Below are positions 32,409-41,954 of a stretch of 64,000 nt of DNA, in pieces (the first letter of the stretch is position 1; every line of letters begins with the position of its first letter). Origin of the DNA: Sandaracinobacteroides sp041675905 (GTDB taxonomy: Bacteria; Pseudomonadota; Alphaproteobacteria; Sphingomonadales; Sphingomonadaceae). The translations under genes and the position numbers were made by a program. Under the pieces are notes generated by a model. That model saw nothing but the letters and a program-made list of their open reading frames with translations, was not told where the DNA came from and searched no databases. The DNA lies in the NCBI GenBank assembly GCA_041675905.1, contig JBAYSX010000001.1:62001-126000 (forward strand), in the 5' to 3' direction.

Positions 32409-33632
32409 GTGCCGGAGGAAGTCAAGCCGGCCTGTCGCCGGCTGTCGCGCCTCACATTCCTTACGCCCGCCGAATGTGCGGCGGCGGAACCGCGCGGCTA
32501 TATCGTGAAGGGCTTGATTGCACCACGGGACGTAGGTTGCATTTTCGGCCCGCCAGGCGCCGGCAAGTCGCTGATAGCGCCCTATATCGGCTATCGGATT
32601 GCACGCGGGGAGTCCGCATTCGGAATGCGGACTCGTCCGGGAAAGGTGTTTTACGTTGCGGCCGAAGATCCGCACGGAATGCGCGGCCGGGTTGCGGGGC
32701 TTGAACGGCGATATGGGGCAGGAACGAATGATTTTCTGTTGGTGGGTGGCGTGTCCGATCTTTTGATAAAGGACAGTCCCGATCTTGCCGAATTACGGGA
32801 AGCCGTCGCCGAACATAAACCTGCCCTCATTTTTTTGGATACGCTCGCAATAAGTTTTCCCGGTTTAGAAGAAAACTCAGCCGAAGGCATGGGCAGGGTT
32901 GTCGACGTGGCGCGCTCATTGACCCGGCACGGTGCGGCCGTTGTTCTCATACACCACGACACGAAAACCGCCGGAGCGACACCACGGGGTCATAGCCTGC
33001 TGAATGGCGCGTTGGATGTGACTCTCCAACTTGCGGTGCGCGATGAAGAGGGCGTTATCAGGGGCAACCTGCGAAAGAATCGCAACGGGCCATGCGACAG
33101 GCAGTTTGCGTTTACGATCGGGACCGAGAGTTTGGGGCAGGACGACGACGGAGACGAGATCAGCGTTGCCGTTTTGTGCGAAGCGGACGGCGCAGCGCCC
33201 AAGCGACAGAAGCTGAGCGCAAGCGAGCAAGCGGCCCTGATAATTCTTACCGAACTTTGCGGGCTTGAGCGGCGCGATGTAACCGAAGCTGAATGGCGCC
33301 ATGCGTGTATCGACGGACCCCGCGTTTCCGCGTCGGACGCCCGGGCTAGTCGAAGGAAGGCGACGAACCGCGCAATAACCACACTTGCGCGGGGAGGCTA
33401 TATTCAGACCCGAGGGAACTATGTTTTGCCGTGCGACGACGCTTTCGACGCTGAACTCGATGGTATTGCGGACACTGGGACAAAACGGGACATGTCCGGG
33501 ACAAGGCGAGACATGTCCCGCTGGCAAAACCGTAGGCGGACCGGGACAGACAGGACAAATCCCTTAGGGATGTCCTGTCCTGTCCCGGCCTACGATGCCC
33601 AAACTTCAGATATGAATTCTCTTGTCGGGTAA
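32409..33632 (+). CDS. RepA-like AAA (RecA-fold) ATPase of a mobile element
   Basis: A 407-aa hexameric-helicase-like ATPase. Walker A GPPGAGKS lies near residues 41-48, Walker B LIFLDTLAISFPG near 139-151 and VLIHHDTKTAGATPRGHSLL near 177-196, as in RepA/RSF1010 helicases and AAA_25 proteins of phages and islands. The C-terminal third has a winged-helix-like region with CDDAFDAELDG and ends in Arg/Gly-rich tail. The first available start is GTG at 32409, but the frame is open for many codons further upstream (GSGFDVDAKFDEV can be read), so the natural 5' end seems to be lost or frameshifted. Likely role: replication of the former element. Confidence 0.8.
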   Translation: MPEEVKPACRRLSRLTFLTPAECAAAEPRGYIVKGLIAPRDVGCIFGPPGAGKSLIAPYIGYRIARGESAFGMRTRPGKVFYVAAEDPHGMRGRVAGLERRYGAGTNDFLLVGGVSDLLIKDSPDLAELREAVAEHKPALIFLDTLAISFPGLEENSAEGMGRVVDVARSLTRHGAAVVLIHHDTKTAGATPRGHSLLNGALDVTLQLAVRDEEGVIRGNLRKNRNGPCDRQFAFTIGTESLGQDDDGDEISVAVLCEADGAAPKRQKLSASEQAALIILTELCGLERRDVTEAEWRHACIDGPRVSASDARASRRKATNRAITTLARGGYIQTRGNYVLPCDDAFDAELDGIADTGTKRDMSGTRRDMSRWQNRRRTGTDRTNPLGMSCPVPAYDAQTSDMNSLVG

Positions 33633-33826
33633 CGACCGAGGCAGACTGTCAGTCGCAACCCCTCGCATCCGTCGCAAATGCAGTTCCACAGAATCGACAG
33701 ATAGTTGTGCCGCCCCACCGACCGTTCCGAACCCTCCGGCTCTTTCGATACATTGAGCAATGCAGTCATCTGTTAGGAAACGGCGTTATTGCACGAGGAT
33801 TATGCGAACTCCAAAACGGTATAGGT

Positions 33827-36800
33827 TCAGCTTCGTAGCCGTTGCTGCTTCGCGTCGATGTCCCACTCTTTAGCATATTCGTCCCAGCGGCTGGCAATTC
33901 TCCTCAACATCTCTGACGTCTTTGGCCAGCGCTGAGTAGCCCCAGCATCCTTACGATATTTCGCCGCCAATTCGCGTTCCTGGTCTCCCCCATCGAACAC
34001 CCCGCGAACGGTGACGCCACGCATGTTGACGCGTTCAGTCACGATGCCTCGCGGAATCTTGCCACTCTCCTTTTCCAACAAGTCGCGGATAAACCGGTGC
34101 GGCCAGATCTGATCGATGTCGTCGATGGGTGCGTGTGCAAGGACGTTCCCGACCACGATGTCGGTAACGTCCTTGCGATCGTTCTGTTCGCCGAGAGTTC
34201 GTACGGCAGCAACCCAAGTGTCGAGTGCATCCCGATCGGGCGTGTCGCCAGTGAAGCCTGGGACTGTCGCGAGATCGGATAGGAGCCTGTATGCTTGGCG
34301 CCACTGAGCACGTGATTCGTCCGTCTCTTCCTTCTCCGTGTGTACCGCGCTTTCGGCGCGGTACACATCCCGAAGAATCTGGTGGAACATTTCCGGATCG
34401 TTGACCATGAGATGGTGCAATTTTAGCGGACGGCGTTCTCCATCGAGAAGTGACAGCAGCGCATATTCGCGCTTTCCGATCTCGATGTCGGAAAGGTTCC
34501 GCTGGTCAAGCGAGTTGAAAGTTCTCTCTAATGCGTAACCTAGCAGGCCGCCCACCCGAGGTTTTTGGCCTGCATTAAGTTCGCCAACGATTTCATCGAG
34601 CATACGAAGCACGATGCAGCTCGGAACCTCCTTAATGCGATCGACAGAAGACTCGAGCGCGACAAGCGAGCGGCCGCGTCGCATCAGCTGGATGACGACG
34701 GACAATAGATCCCGCCTGTTGCCATCGATGCGATGGGATTCGAAGTCCCTCCAATAGTGCTCATACACTTCGTCACCGAGCGACTTCGCAGCAGTCCATG
34801 TTGCCGGCTCAGTTGGCCAGACACGCATCAACTTTGCGATAGAGGCGGCGTTCCCTGATCGAAGTAGATCAGCGGCGACATTGAGGGCAGCATCGGCCCC
34901 CGCTGCGAGACCCAGCATCGAGAAATAGTTACCGGCACGTAAATCGTCCGGATTTTCCTCAAACTCCCCTCTAAGCATGGCTTCAAGCAACGACGGATCG
35001 AATTTCGCTGCTGCGATGGAACCTAGCACTAGATGTGGCTGTTGGGCGCGACGCAAAAGTGCCCGCACTGCGTCAGGACCGCTTCTATCGGCAAGATTCG
35101 TAACGGCTGCTACGCGGTCTTGCTGAATTTTCTCAGCCTCGCTCTCGTCGTCCCAAAAGGTGAAGAGTTCTGCGGCAAGAAGGACCGGATCGTTTGGTTC
35201 GTACGCGTCAGCGATCGCCTCAAATTCTGCGAGGGTCTTGGCGTCGAGGGCCCACTTAGCGGAGGCGAACCTCTTGTGCCGAGCGATCTGCTTCTGCAGC
35301 GCTTGCCACAGGGTAGTTCGTTCGGAAGTTTGAACCGAAGCGAGTGTCCTGTTCAGCGCCTCGAGCGCCGTGTTTCTCTCAGGCTCAGCGAAGTCCAGCA
35401 TCGGACGGAGAAGCTGCTGCATCTTGCTGGCATCGCCATTCGCCAGCGCAACCGCCCGATTGCTAACCGCCCGCTCGGCTTCCCACACATCGCCTCGCGT
35501 CAGGGCTGGTTGGGACGGGAAGTCGGCGCCACGCACGCGCGGGCGATGAGTGCCACTACTAGAAGTGGTCTGTCCGGGCAACAGCCTCAGGATGAGTTCC
35601 CAGCCTACCTCAGGATAGTCGGTGATAATTTCGTCAAGCACGGCGAAGCGCTCGTCCGACGACACGTATGTGCAAGGCATCCAGGATAGAAAGATATCGG
35701 TAAGACTGGCGATCGGCCGGTTGGCCGTGCGACCACCCGGATCGATCGCTGCAAGACCCGCGAGAACAAGGCAGACCCTCCGGAACCATTCTGGATCCCA
35801 CGCAAGCGTTTCGAGTGCCCATAGGACGCCCGCGTGCTTGGAAATCGGAAATGCTAGTCCGTCGACCTCATCGAAGATCGGGCGGATCGCCGCCCCTGAG
35901 CCCTCGAGCATCCGCTCAAGGGCCCACAGAAAAGGACCGGGAGCAGCCTCCGCAAGTAGTGGCAATTCATTCTCTAGGCTAGTCAGGACCCGGTGGTCGG
36001 CACCGAGACCAGGAAGTTCCCCGATTACTTCGTTGGCAAACGCTTGACCTCTGCCGGTCGCGAGAGAAAGGCTCGCCTCTTTCTGCCAAGCTGCGATAAG
36101 TAGCAAGGTTGTCGCAAGACCGTCTCGGAGCCATTCGCTGTGCCTATTTGCACCGTGCGCTCGGTACAGATCATTCGGATCGGGTTCTGGATCAAGTTTG
36201 CTGAACACACTGGTCAAAACCGCCTTGAGGTTTTGCAGATTGTCGTCGCCAATTAGCGTGCCTACATGCACGAACGCATCGATTGGGGCTGTGACCTTGA
36301 AGATGTTCTCCTCCAAAAGCAGCGGAGCATCCTCCTTTTTGAGGAAGGAGCGTATTTGACTTTCATAGGCGCTGTAGGTTGGTGTTCCCGCGAGGGCCGC
36401 GACAATTTCCTTGTCAAGCGAATTGGAACGGTCCCAGGCTCCCGCCAGGACCGCGGGCAGCAACGTTTCCTTCTTTTCCTCCCAAGGGGGAAGGTCGCAG
36501 GCACCACTCGGTCTCATTCTCTGGAGGGCCGACAGGCTTCCGCCGCAGCCACGCGAAAGGGTTTCCGCTTCGCCCTCGGCAACATTCATCTTTATCAGCA
36601 CTTGTTTGATGGCAAACGCGGTCTGGCGGATGAGCGGGATTCCATTGTTTGCAGGATTCCGGCGGGCGACGGGGACAACGGTCGGACCGTCTTCGGCGAA
36701 TGACACTGGGGACTGTGCGGCCTCGTTTCGAAGCAGGAAGGCCAGATTCTTCTGGCCGACCAGTGCTCGCCCCGCTTCGATCGTATCGACTATCAGCGTC

Positions 36801-37555
36801 CTGGATTCGATATATTGACGAATATCCGCATTGGCGCTGCGGATAGCAGCAACTGCGAAGGCCGTGGCGAACTCCGGGGCGTCGCCCATGATGGTGATCT
36901 GCTGCGGCGGCCCCATCAGGACCTTCAGGAGCTTTTCGACCATGGCTTCACGCTCGGTTGTCAGCAGATCCTCGATGATGCGGGGATTGAAGCGGCCGGA
37001 AAAGTGCTGCCAATATTCGTCGGTGCTCTGGACGCCATGAACCGAGAAACCGCGGATGGTGGGCTCGCGTGCCCACCGCGCCGCAACTGCTGGCGCCATG
37101 TGCAGCCAGTGCTCAAGCATCGAGCCGTCAATAATTGCGACGTTCTTCCAGTGTGCCTCGCTCTTCTTCTCGGCGATCCAGCCCTCACGGGTTTTCTTTC
37201 GGTCGGAGGAGTCCCAAGTGAAAGGTGTCACCAGTATGAGCGTTGTCTGCTTTTGATCCTCTGGGTCCGTTTGCTCAGTCCGTTTGAAGAAGTCGGCTTG
37301 GGCCGCAGCTTTGTACTTTGCCGAGGACTTCAACTCCCAGACGGACTTGCCGTTCGGCACGTATACCGATTCCTCCAGACATTCGAGGACGCCGTCAAAC
37401 CCACGGGTGCGGCCTTTTCCTCGGCTGGGAAAGCGGATTGAACTGATACCGCCGGTCGTCGCGCATATGAGATCAGCTACCAGCTCTGGGAGTTGGGCTT
37501 CCGAGGCGTTAGTCCGGCCCCATTGCTCAAGATGGTTCGCTTCAATCCACTTCAT
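33827..37555 (-). CDS. 1242-aa protein with N-terminal PD-(D/E)xK nuclease signature (candidate defence protein)
   Basis: A very large cytosolic protein. Residues about 20-80 show a restriction-endonuclease-like core: Glu24 in a helix, Asp54 in RGFDGV and Glu74-Leu-Lys76 in VWELKSS, i.e. D-x19-ExK. A second small alpha/beta part follows (TTLILVTPFTW, then DGSMLEHWL near 143-151). Around residues 218-240 a strand and loop resemble a P-loop NTPase start but the GxxxxGK lysine is missing (IMGDAPEFATAF), so a degenerate STAND-like ATPase is possible. The remaining 900 residues look all-helical and repeat-like. Similar layouts (nuclease effector plus large sensor) are known in anti-phage proteins; function here is inferred. 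It is the only minus-strand gene of the island. Confidence 0.7.
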   Translation of the reverse strand: MKWIEANHLEQWGRTNASEAQLPELVADLICATTGGISSIRFPSRGKGRTRGFDGVLECLEESVYVPNGKSVWELKSSAKYKAAAQADFFKRTEQTDPEDQKQTTLILVTPFTWDSSDRKKTREGWIAEKKSEAHWKNVAIIDGSMLEHWLHMAPAVAARWAREPTIRGFSVHGVQSTDEYWQHFSGRFNPRIIEDLLTTEREAMVEKLLKVLMGPPQQITIMGDAPEFATAFAVAAIRSANADIRQYIESRTLIVDTIEAGRALVGQKNLAFLLRNEAAQSPVSFAEDGPTVVPVARRNPANNGIPLIRQTAFAIKQVLIKMNVAEGEAETLSRGCGGSLSALQRMRPSGACDLPPWEEKKETLLPAVLAGAWDRSNSLDKEIVAALAGTPTYSAYESQIRSFLKKEDAPLLLEENIFKVTAPIDAFVHVGTLIGDDNLQNLKAVLTSVFSKLDPEPDPNDLYRAHGANRHSEWLRDGLATTLLLIAAWQKEASLSLATGRGQAFANEVIGELPGLGADHRVLTSLENELPLLAEAAPGPFLWALERMLEGSGAAIRPIFDEVDGLAFPISKHAGVLWALETLAWDPEWFRRVCLVLAGLAAIDPGGRTANRPIASLTDIFLSWMPCTYVSSDERFAVLDEIITDYPEVGWELILRLLPGQTTSSSGTHRPRVRGADFPSQPALTRGDVWEAERAVSNRAVALANGDASKMQQLLRPMLDFAEPERNTALEALNRTLASVQTSERTTLWQALQKQIARHKRFASAKWALDAKTLAEFEAIADAYEPNDPVLLAAELFTFWDDESEAEKIQQDRVAAVTNLADRSGPDAVRALLRRAQQPHLVLGSIAAAKFDPSLLEAMLRGEFEENPDDLRAGNYFSMLGLAAGADAALNVAADLLRSGNAASIAKLMRVWPTEPATWTAAKSLGDEVYEHYWRDFESHRIDGNRRDLLSVVIQLMRRGRSLVALESSVDRIKEVPSCIVLRMLDEIVGELNAGQKPRVGGLLGYALERTFNSLDQRNLSDIEIGKREYALLSLLDGERRPLKLHHLMVNDPEMFHQILRDVYRAESAVHTEKEETDESRAQWRQAYRLLSDLATVPGFTGDTPDRDALDTWVAAVRTLGEQNDRKDVTDIVVGNVLAHAPIDDIDQIWPHRFIRDLLEKESGKIPRGIVTERVNMRGVTVRGVFDGGDQERELAAKYRKDAGATQRWPKTSEMLRRIASRWDEYAKEWDIDAKQQRLRS

Positions 37556-38458
37556 CGTACTCGACTAGCCCCCTGTTGACGCGGAATCCCATGCGTCGCT
37601 TGGTCCGTATATACGACGCCGTGGATTAAGCGCCAGCATCGGTCCGATATTGGGAAAGGTCAGGTTTGCGTGGCTGCCTCTGCATTCTCGTTTCAGTTCT
37701 GTCGATTGCTTTACGCTTGAAGGCAGGCGAGCTTGGAACGCGAAAGAGGACCTTGGTATCTGATTTGGGGACCTATTTTCACTGGAACGATGGTGGTCCA
37801 AACCGGTCCAGTCAGAAGCAAACTCGTTACAAAGTATTTTTCCTATATCTCAGTATATTATTACAAATATCGTTCAATGCCATCGCATGAAGGCGTAAAT
37901 TCCGAATTCCCTCAACTCTGGTAGAAATCATCTGGGACTGCGTGGGGCGACCTATGCCCCTTAGCACGTTTTCAAATGGCTGGATTCCAGCGGCTCGGAG
38001 ACCCCCGCCCCAGGCTAAAACCGCCAAAAGGACCCATGCCTTTGTATAGAAACGACAATCCGGCTTCCCGCCATAGAGCCGGTACAACCGCCCATAGTCC
38101 TGCCAGACGTTTATTCGTTCCATAGCGTCCCATCGAGCCGAGACCGATCGAACACTCTCCAACACGGGCACCCGGCGGGCGTTTAGGCTGCGACCTGTGA
38201 CCCGACCAGCCATCCGCTATAACGAATGTCGGCACGTCGTCGGATTATTGATTCTGCCTTCCATGTACGCCGGAGTATTGATCCGGAGTTCCGTCAAACG
38301 GAAGCAAGTAAAAATCACCTTAAAGTTGAGTAATAACGGAAATGTTGATTGTGAGAAGTGATGATAAATTCCGTTGACTCGTGCACAATTCGTGAACGAT
38401 ATTTCCCTACATTGGCACGACGCCGAGTCCAGTTGAAACAAATATTAGGGACAATTAA
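37556..38458. other. 903-base island stretch without a convincing gene
   Basis: Only short frames are open. Two overlapping minus-strand frames (37827-38213 and 37972-38235) have no Shine-Dalgarno and compete for the same bases, and plus-strand frames near 37670-37920 end in AT-rich sequence. The part 37830-37930 is AT-rich and could hold a promoter. It may be a decayed gene or a regulatory spacer between the nuclease-like gene and the small protein at 38459; nothing is recognisable. Confidence 0.4.
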
Positions 38459-38731
38459 ATGGAAACCAAAAAATCTTACCCGCTCGCCTCGCTACCATGT
38501 GCAGCTGTGAACCGCGATGGCACGGTCGACCTGTGGAGCGTGCCTGAGACGGGCGATTATGCGGCCGATAATGCTACCGGCCGGCACATAGCGGAGGCCG
38601 TGCTTTCCGATATGCGCGACAGCGGCGCTCCCATTCTTTTAGGCCATGTCGCAAAGGCTATCGCTGCAAAGGGCCGCCATGGGGGCGTTGAGGTAGGCTT
38701 CTGGCACACCATAGCATCCGCCACGATATAA
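38459..38731 (+). CDS. small hypothetical protein
   Basis: A 90-aa soluble protein. YPLASLPCAAVNRDGTVDLW at residues 6-25 looks like a compact beta-hairpin start, GDYAADNATGRHIAEAVL is a helix, and LLGHVAKAIAAKGRHGGVEVGF follows. A Shine-Dalgarno AGGGAC is 7 bases before the ATG. I have seen no named family; the regular amphipathic pattern and normal codon use suggest a real, probably mobile-element-associated, gene. It is the last island gene before tRNA-Val. Confidence 0.6.
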   Translation: METKKSYPLASLPCAAVNRDGTVDLWSVPETGDYAADNATGRHIAEAVLSDMRDSGAPILLGHVAKAIAAKGRHGGVEVGFWHTIASATI

Positions 38732-38954
38732 CCCGGACAAGCGCGGGGGCGTGCCAGGTTGCGCCCCCGACGGCCGATCATCGAATCGTCGACGTATCGA
38801 GTGCGCTTCTCCGACATGGAAGGCTATTCCGGTTCGAATAATGATGGAGGGGGCATTCCGCCGCCGGTGGTTCCATGGTGGTTCCACGGGCAAATTTACC
38901 CGACCGCTCAAAGTATCGGCTTAAAATATTATCTAATATTTTCAAATAATTATA

Positions 38955-39030
38955 TGGTGGGCGGTGACGGGCTCGAACCGCCGACCCTCTCGGTGTAAAC
39001 GAGATGCTCTACCAACTGAGCTAACCGCCC
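38955..39030 (-). tRNA. tRNA-Val (anticodon TAC)
   Basis: 76 nt including an encoded CCA. The 5' arm GGGCGGT pairs with the 3' ACCGCCC, the D arm is TAGCTCAGTTGGTAGAGCA, and the anticodon loop TTTACAC gives TAC. The T arm contains GGTTCGAGCCC. Its 3' end points towards the island, the usual geometry of an integration site. Confidence 0.95.
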
Positions 39031-39087
39031 GCAGGGGATACCTGAACGGATTCGTGCTTTATGCCAATAACGGGGGCCGATGCAAGC

Positions 39088-40332
39088 TTATGCCGGAATC
39101 CGGGCGCGGACGGCGGATTCAGTCAGGCCGAAAGACTCCAGCCGGTAGCGATGCCGGTGGAAACCGTGATTCTCATGGGAGTTGGCCATCCAGGCGCTCA
39201 TGGCGGTTAAAATTTCCGGCGTCAGTTCGCGATCCAGGAAGGCGTAAATTCTTTTCATCGTTCCGCGCCAGTCCGCGTTCATTTCCGAGAAACTTGCGTC
39301 CATCTGGAGGTGTGCCGGAATCTGCTGCCGCACCCGCCGTGTGATTTTCATGCGCCAGGCCGTTTTGTGCAGCCATTCTTCACCGATCCAGTGCGGATCG
39401 ACCGTGTCGGATTGAATCACCATCTGATTCCACACGAGGCTTGCTCCTGACGCCACGGTTTCAACCGGATCGCGATGAAGGAAGATCAGCCGCGCATCCG
39501 GGAAAATGGCATGCAGCGCCGCCAGATCCTGCATATGTTGCGGAGTTTTCAGGATATAGGGTTGCGCCGGGTCGGTGCGGGTAAACCAGGTGCGCAATTT
39601 CAGTAGGCGTAACATATGGACGTAAGCCGGTGTCTGGTCCTGTTGTTCGCAATGGCGGGCAAATGTCGGTACGCGGCGCTGCGCCTCGATCGTGGCGCCG
39701 GTTAGCGATTGTTCCAGCAGGCCGAGTTCTTCGTCCACCTCCAGCGGACCGGTGGGGTGTGCATGCTGGATGGCGGGATTGATCGACGCCAGGAACCACA
39801 AGATTCGCCGGGTGGCGGCAATGCGCGGGTCCGGACGGCCCGTATCGCGCGCCCGCAGCGCAGCAGGAGAGGGCACCGGGCAACTCGCTTCATAAAGGCG
39901 CAACGCGGTGAAACCGGGATCGCATGCCAGCAGCCGTTGCAGCCGGGTGGTTCCCGATCGCATCGGGCCGACGATCACCACCGGCGGCGCGAGATCCAGC
40001 CGGTCTATTTCAGGATGCTCTGCCAGGATGTGCGCGAATTGCAGCCGCTCTCGCATCACTTTCAGCAATGAGCCCTGCGCGATCAGGCGACCGAACCGCG
40101 ACAGTTGCGCTTCATGCTCCAGCGCTCCGAGCAATACAGCCAACTGCCGGTCGAAAAAATCCCGGCCGGGGTCGTCGGTCAGTCCGGTGGACTGCTCGGC
40201 CATTGCGCGCAATCGGTCGGCGTCGAGATCCGGCGGTGGCAGTGCGCCCGATTTCCACGCCGTGCGCAAGCCGGCCATCATCAGCTTGAGGTGCAGCGGG
40301 CGAAAATGCGTGGCGGGGGGCAGGTCGTTCAT
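39088..40332 (-). CDS. sulfotransferase family protein
   Basis: A 414-aa PAPS-dependent sulfotransferase-like protein. The phosphosulfate loop VIVGPMRSGTTRLQRLLA lies near residues 103-120, and YILKTPQHMQDLAALHAIFPDARLIFLHRDP near 236-266 holds the second PAPS-binding region; the C-terminal part contains SDTVDPHWIGEEWLHK. Sphingomonads have many such proteins, with unknown acceptors (lipids, polyketides or sugars). The start at 40332 gives the family N-terminus MNDLPPATHFRPL and drops an unlikely 30-residue leader; its Shine-Dalgarno is weak. Confidence 0.85.
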   Translation of the reverse strand: MNDLPPATHFRPLHLKLMMAGLRTAWKSGALPPPDLDADRLRAMAEQSTGLTDDPGRDFFDRQLAVLLGALEHEAQLSRFGRLIAQGSLLKVMRERLQFAHILAEHPEIDRLDLAPPVVIVGPMRSGTTRLQRLLACDPGFTALRLYEASCPVPSPAALRARDTGRPDPRIAATRRILWFLASINPAIQHAHPTGPLEVDEELGLLEQSLTGATIEAQRRVPTFARHCEQQDQTPAYVHMLRLLKLRTWFTRTDPAQPYILKTPQHMQDLAALHAIFPDARLIFLHRDPVETVASGASLVWNQMVIQSDTVDPHWIGEEWLHKTAWRMKITRRVRQQIPAHLQMDASFSEMNADWRGTMKRIYAFLDRELTPEILTAMSAWMANSHENHGFHRHRYRLESFGLTESAVRARIPA

Positions 40333-40400
40333 CGGCGAGCCAGCCGATACCGGCGAATACGGCGCGACGCCAGACAGGGTTACGATAAGGAGAAGTTTCC

Positions 40401-40727
40401 GTGCGCCAGATGATGATGCCACCCGTCGCCGCTCTATCGCTTGCGCTGGTGCTGGCCGGCTGCGTCGTCAACCGGGAGGCGCGGATTCGTTCGGCGCTGG
40501 TGGATGCGGGAGTCCCGCAAGTCACGGCGCGGTGCATGTCGGCGCCACTGGCGCGCGACCTTTCCGACGATCAATTGCGGCATCTGGGAGAAGTGGCGAA
40601 ACTCACGCGCGCGGAAGTGCGGGACATCGACACCAACACGGCGATTCGCGCGCTGGCCGCCGGGCTCGATCCGGCGACCATGAGCGTGATGATGCGCGTG
40701 GGGGTAGGCTGCCTGCTGCAGGGGTAG
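40401..40727 (+). CDS. small hypothetical lipoprotein
   Basis: A 108-aa predicted lipoprotein: signal peptide with lipobox LAGC and Cys21 as the likely lipid site, then two short helices (SALVDAGVPQVTARCM, DDQLRHLGEVAKL) and a C-terminal Cys. Start is GTG at 40401, preceded by AAGGAGAAGTTTCC. No family is recognised. Diverges from the sulfotransferase gene; its end lies 2 bases from the lptA stop on the other strand. Confidence 0.7.
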   Translation: MRQMMMPPVAALSLALVLAGCVVNREARIRSALVDAGVPQVTARCMSAPLARDLSDDQLRHLGEVAKLTRAEVRDIDTNTAIRALAAGLDPATMSVMMRVGVGCLLQG

Positions 40728-40729
40728 GT

Positions 40730-41266
40730 CTATTTCCTGTCCGGCACCGCGAAGCGTCCTGATACGCGCCCACCCTCGCCGGTGGCGCTGCCCCGTCCGT
40801 CGAGCAGCGAGCGACCGCTGGCGAGGTCGATCGTAAGCCGGTCCCCTTCTACCCGCGTTTCGCCACGAATCAGCACGACATTGCCTATCACCGTGATCAG
40901 CCGTTTTTCCACATCGTAAATGCCAAAACGCCCCGTCGCCCGTTCCGACGGTGTGGTCAACCGCACATTGCCATCCGCATCGAGCCGGCGAATAACCGGA
41001 TTTTCGGTGTCTCCCCGCGTATAGACAACTTTGATTCGCCCGGCTTCGAGCGTCATCCGCGCCTGCGTAACCCGTACACTGCCGGTAAAAATGGCCTGAT
41101 TTTCCCGATCCAGCACTTCGATCCGATCGGCATCGACATCGATCGGCGCTTGTGTGTCCAGACCTTTCAGCGCCGATGTTCCGGGCAATTGGGCCAGGGC
41201 GGGCGCGCCCGGCAGCAGCGCCAGCAGCAGGGCAGGAACCAGGGCGGACCGGGCGATGCTGATCAT
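40730..41266 (-). CDS. lptA: LPS transport periplasmic protein LptA
   Basis: A 178-aa OstA/LptA protein that bridges lipopolysaccharide across the periplasm. A signal peptide of about 25 residues (SALVPALLLALLPGAPALA) precedes beta-jellyroll strands: APIDVDADRIEVLDRENQAIFTGSVRVTQ, LEAGRIKVVYTRGD, GNVRLTTPSERATGRFGIYD. The start overlaps lptC by ATGA (41266-41263). lptB, usually next, is not downstream here; the opposite lipoprotein gene follows. Confidence 0.92.
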   Translation of the reverse strand: MISIARSALVPALLLALLPGAPALAQLPGTSALKGLDTQAPIDVDADRIEVLDRENQAIFTGSVRVTQARMTLEAGRIKVVYTRGDTENPVIRRLDADGNVRLTTPSERATGRFGIYDVEKRLITVIGNVVLIRGETRVEGDRLTIDLASGRSLLDGRGSATGEGGRVSGRFAVPDRK

Positions 41267-41934
41267 GTCGGACTCCTTTCCGGGGTGATGCGTAAGTGCG
41301 CGCGGCCTTCCAGGACCACGCGGCGGCCATCGACATCGCCGGTGAAACGGTCGGCGCGGAATGCGCCCATCGGAATAAGCCCGGATACGGGACTATCCGA
41401 AGAGATCAGACGCGCGTTGATATCGACGAGGATTTTGCCGCCATCGAGGCTGTAACCCGATTGGCTTTCAGCTTTCACCGGACCGTTAACCAGAAGGCGG
41501 TTTTCGTCGATCAGAAATTCGCCTGAAGGCGCCGTAACCCGCGCCGGGCCATCCGCGCGAAGGATGCTGGCGGACAGGCCGGTCAGCACGACAATCGGGA
41601 CGCTGCTGGTTTTCTGCACACCCGATTGCGCCATAATTTCGAAGGGCTCACCGTCGCTCGTTTCGCCCCGATAGCTGGCTTCCTGCATCTGCATGCGCTC
41701 GCCGGCCATCATGGCGCTGTCTTTCGACAGAAGAAAGCTGAACTCCTGCTGGATCGACAGCGGCAAGATGACAAGCACGGCGCACAACAGCAGCGCCAGC
41801 ACCGGAAAGATGGTTTTCGCTATTTTTACCGCGCGATCCCGGCGGCTGCCCGGCAGCATCGCCCGACGGCGGGCTTCACGCTGTACATTGGCTGCGGTGG
41901 AACTCATCGGCATGTCACTGATGCCCGCGATCAT
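41263..41934 (-). CDS. lptC: LPS export inner-membrane protein LptC
   Basis: A 223-aa bitopic protein. One transmembrane helix lies near residues 40-62 (IFPVLALLLCAVLVILPLSI) after a basic cytoplasmic tail, then a beta-jellyroll like LptA's (SAMMAGERMQMQEASYRGETSDGEPFEI, VTAPSGEFLIDENRLLVNGPV, VDGRRVVLEGRAHLRITPE). Passes LPS from LptB2FG to LptA. Coupled to lptA; rnd lies 21 bases upstream in the same direction. Confidence 0.9.
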   Translation of the reverse strand: MIAGISDMPMSSTAANVQREARRRAMLPGSRRDRAVKIAKTIFPVLALLLCAVLVILPLSIQQEFSFLLSKDSAMMAGERMQMQEASYRGETSDGEPFEIMAQSGVQKTSSVPIVVLTGLSASILRADGPARVTAPSGEFLIDENRLLVNGPVKAESQSGYSLDGGKILVDINARLISSDSPVSGLIPMGAFRADRFTGDVDGRRVVLEGRAHLRITPERSPT

Positions 41935-41954
41935 GCCGGCAGGTGGGCAAGTTC

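Noticed and set aside
37827..38235. Two overlapping minus-strand frames in the island gap
   Set aside because: No ribosome site, mutual overlap in different frames, no recognisable domain.
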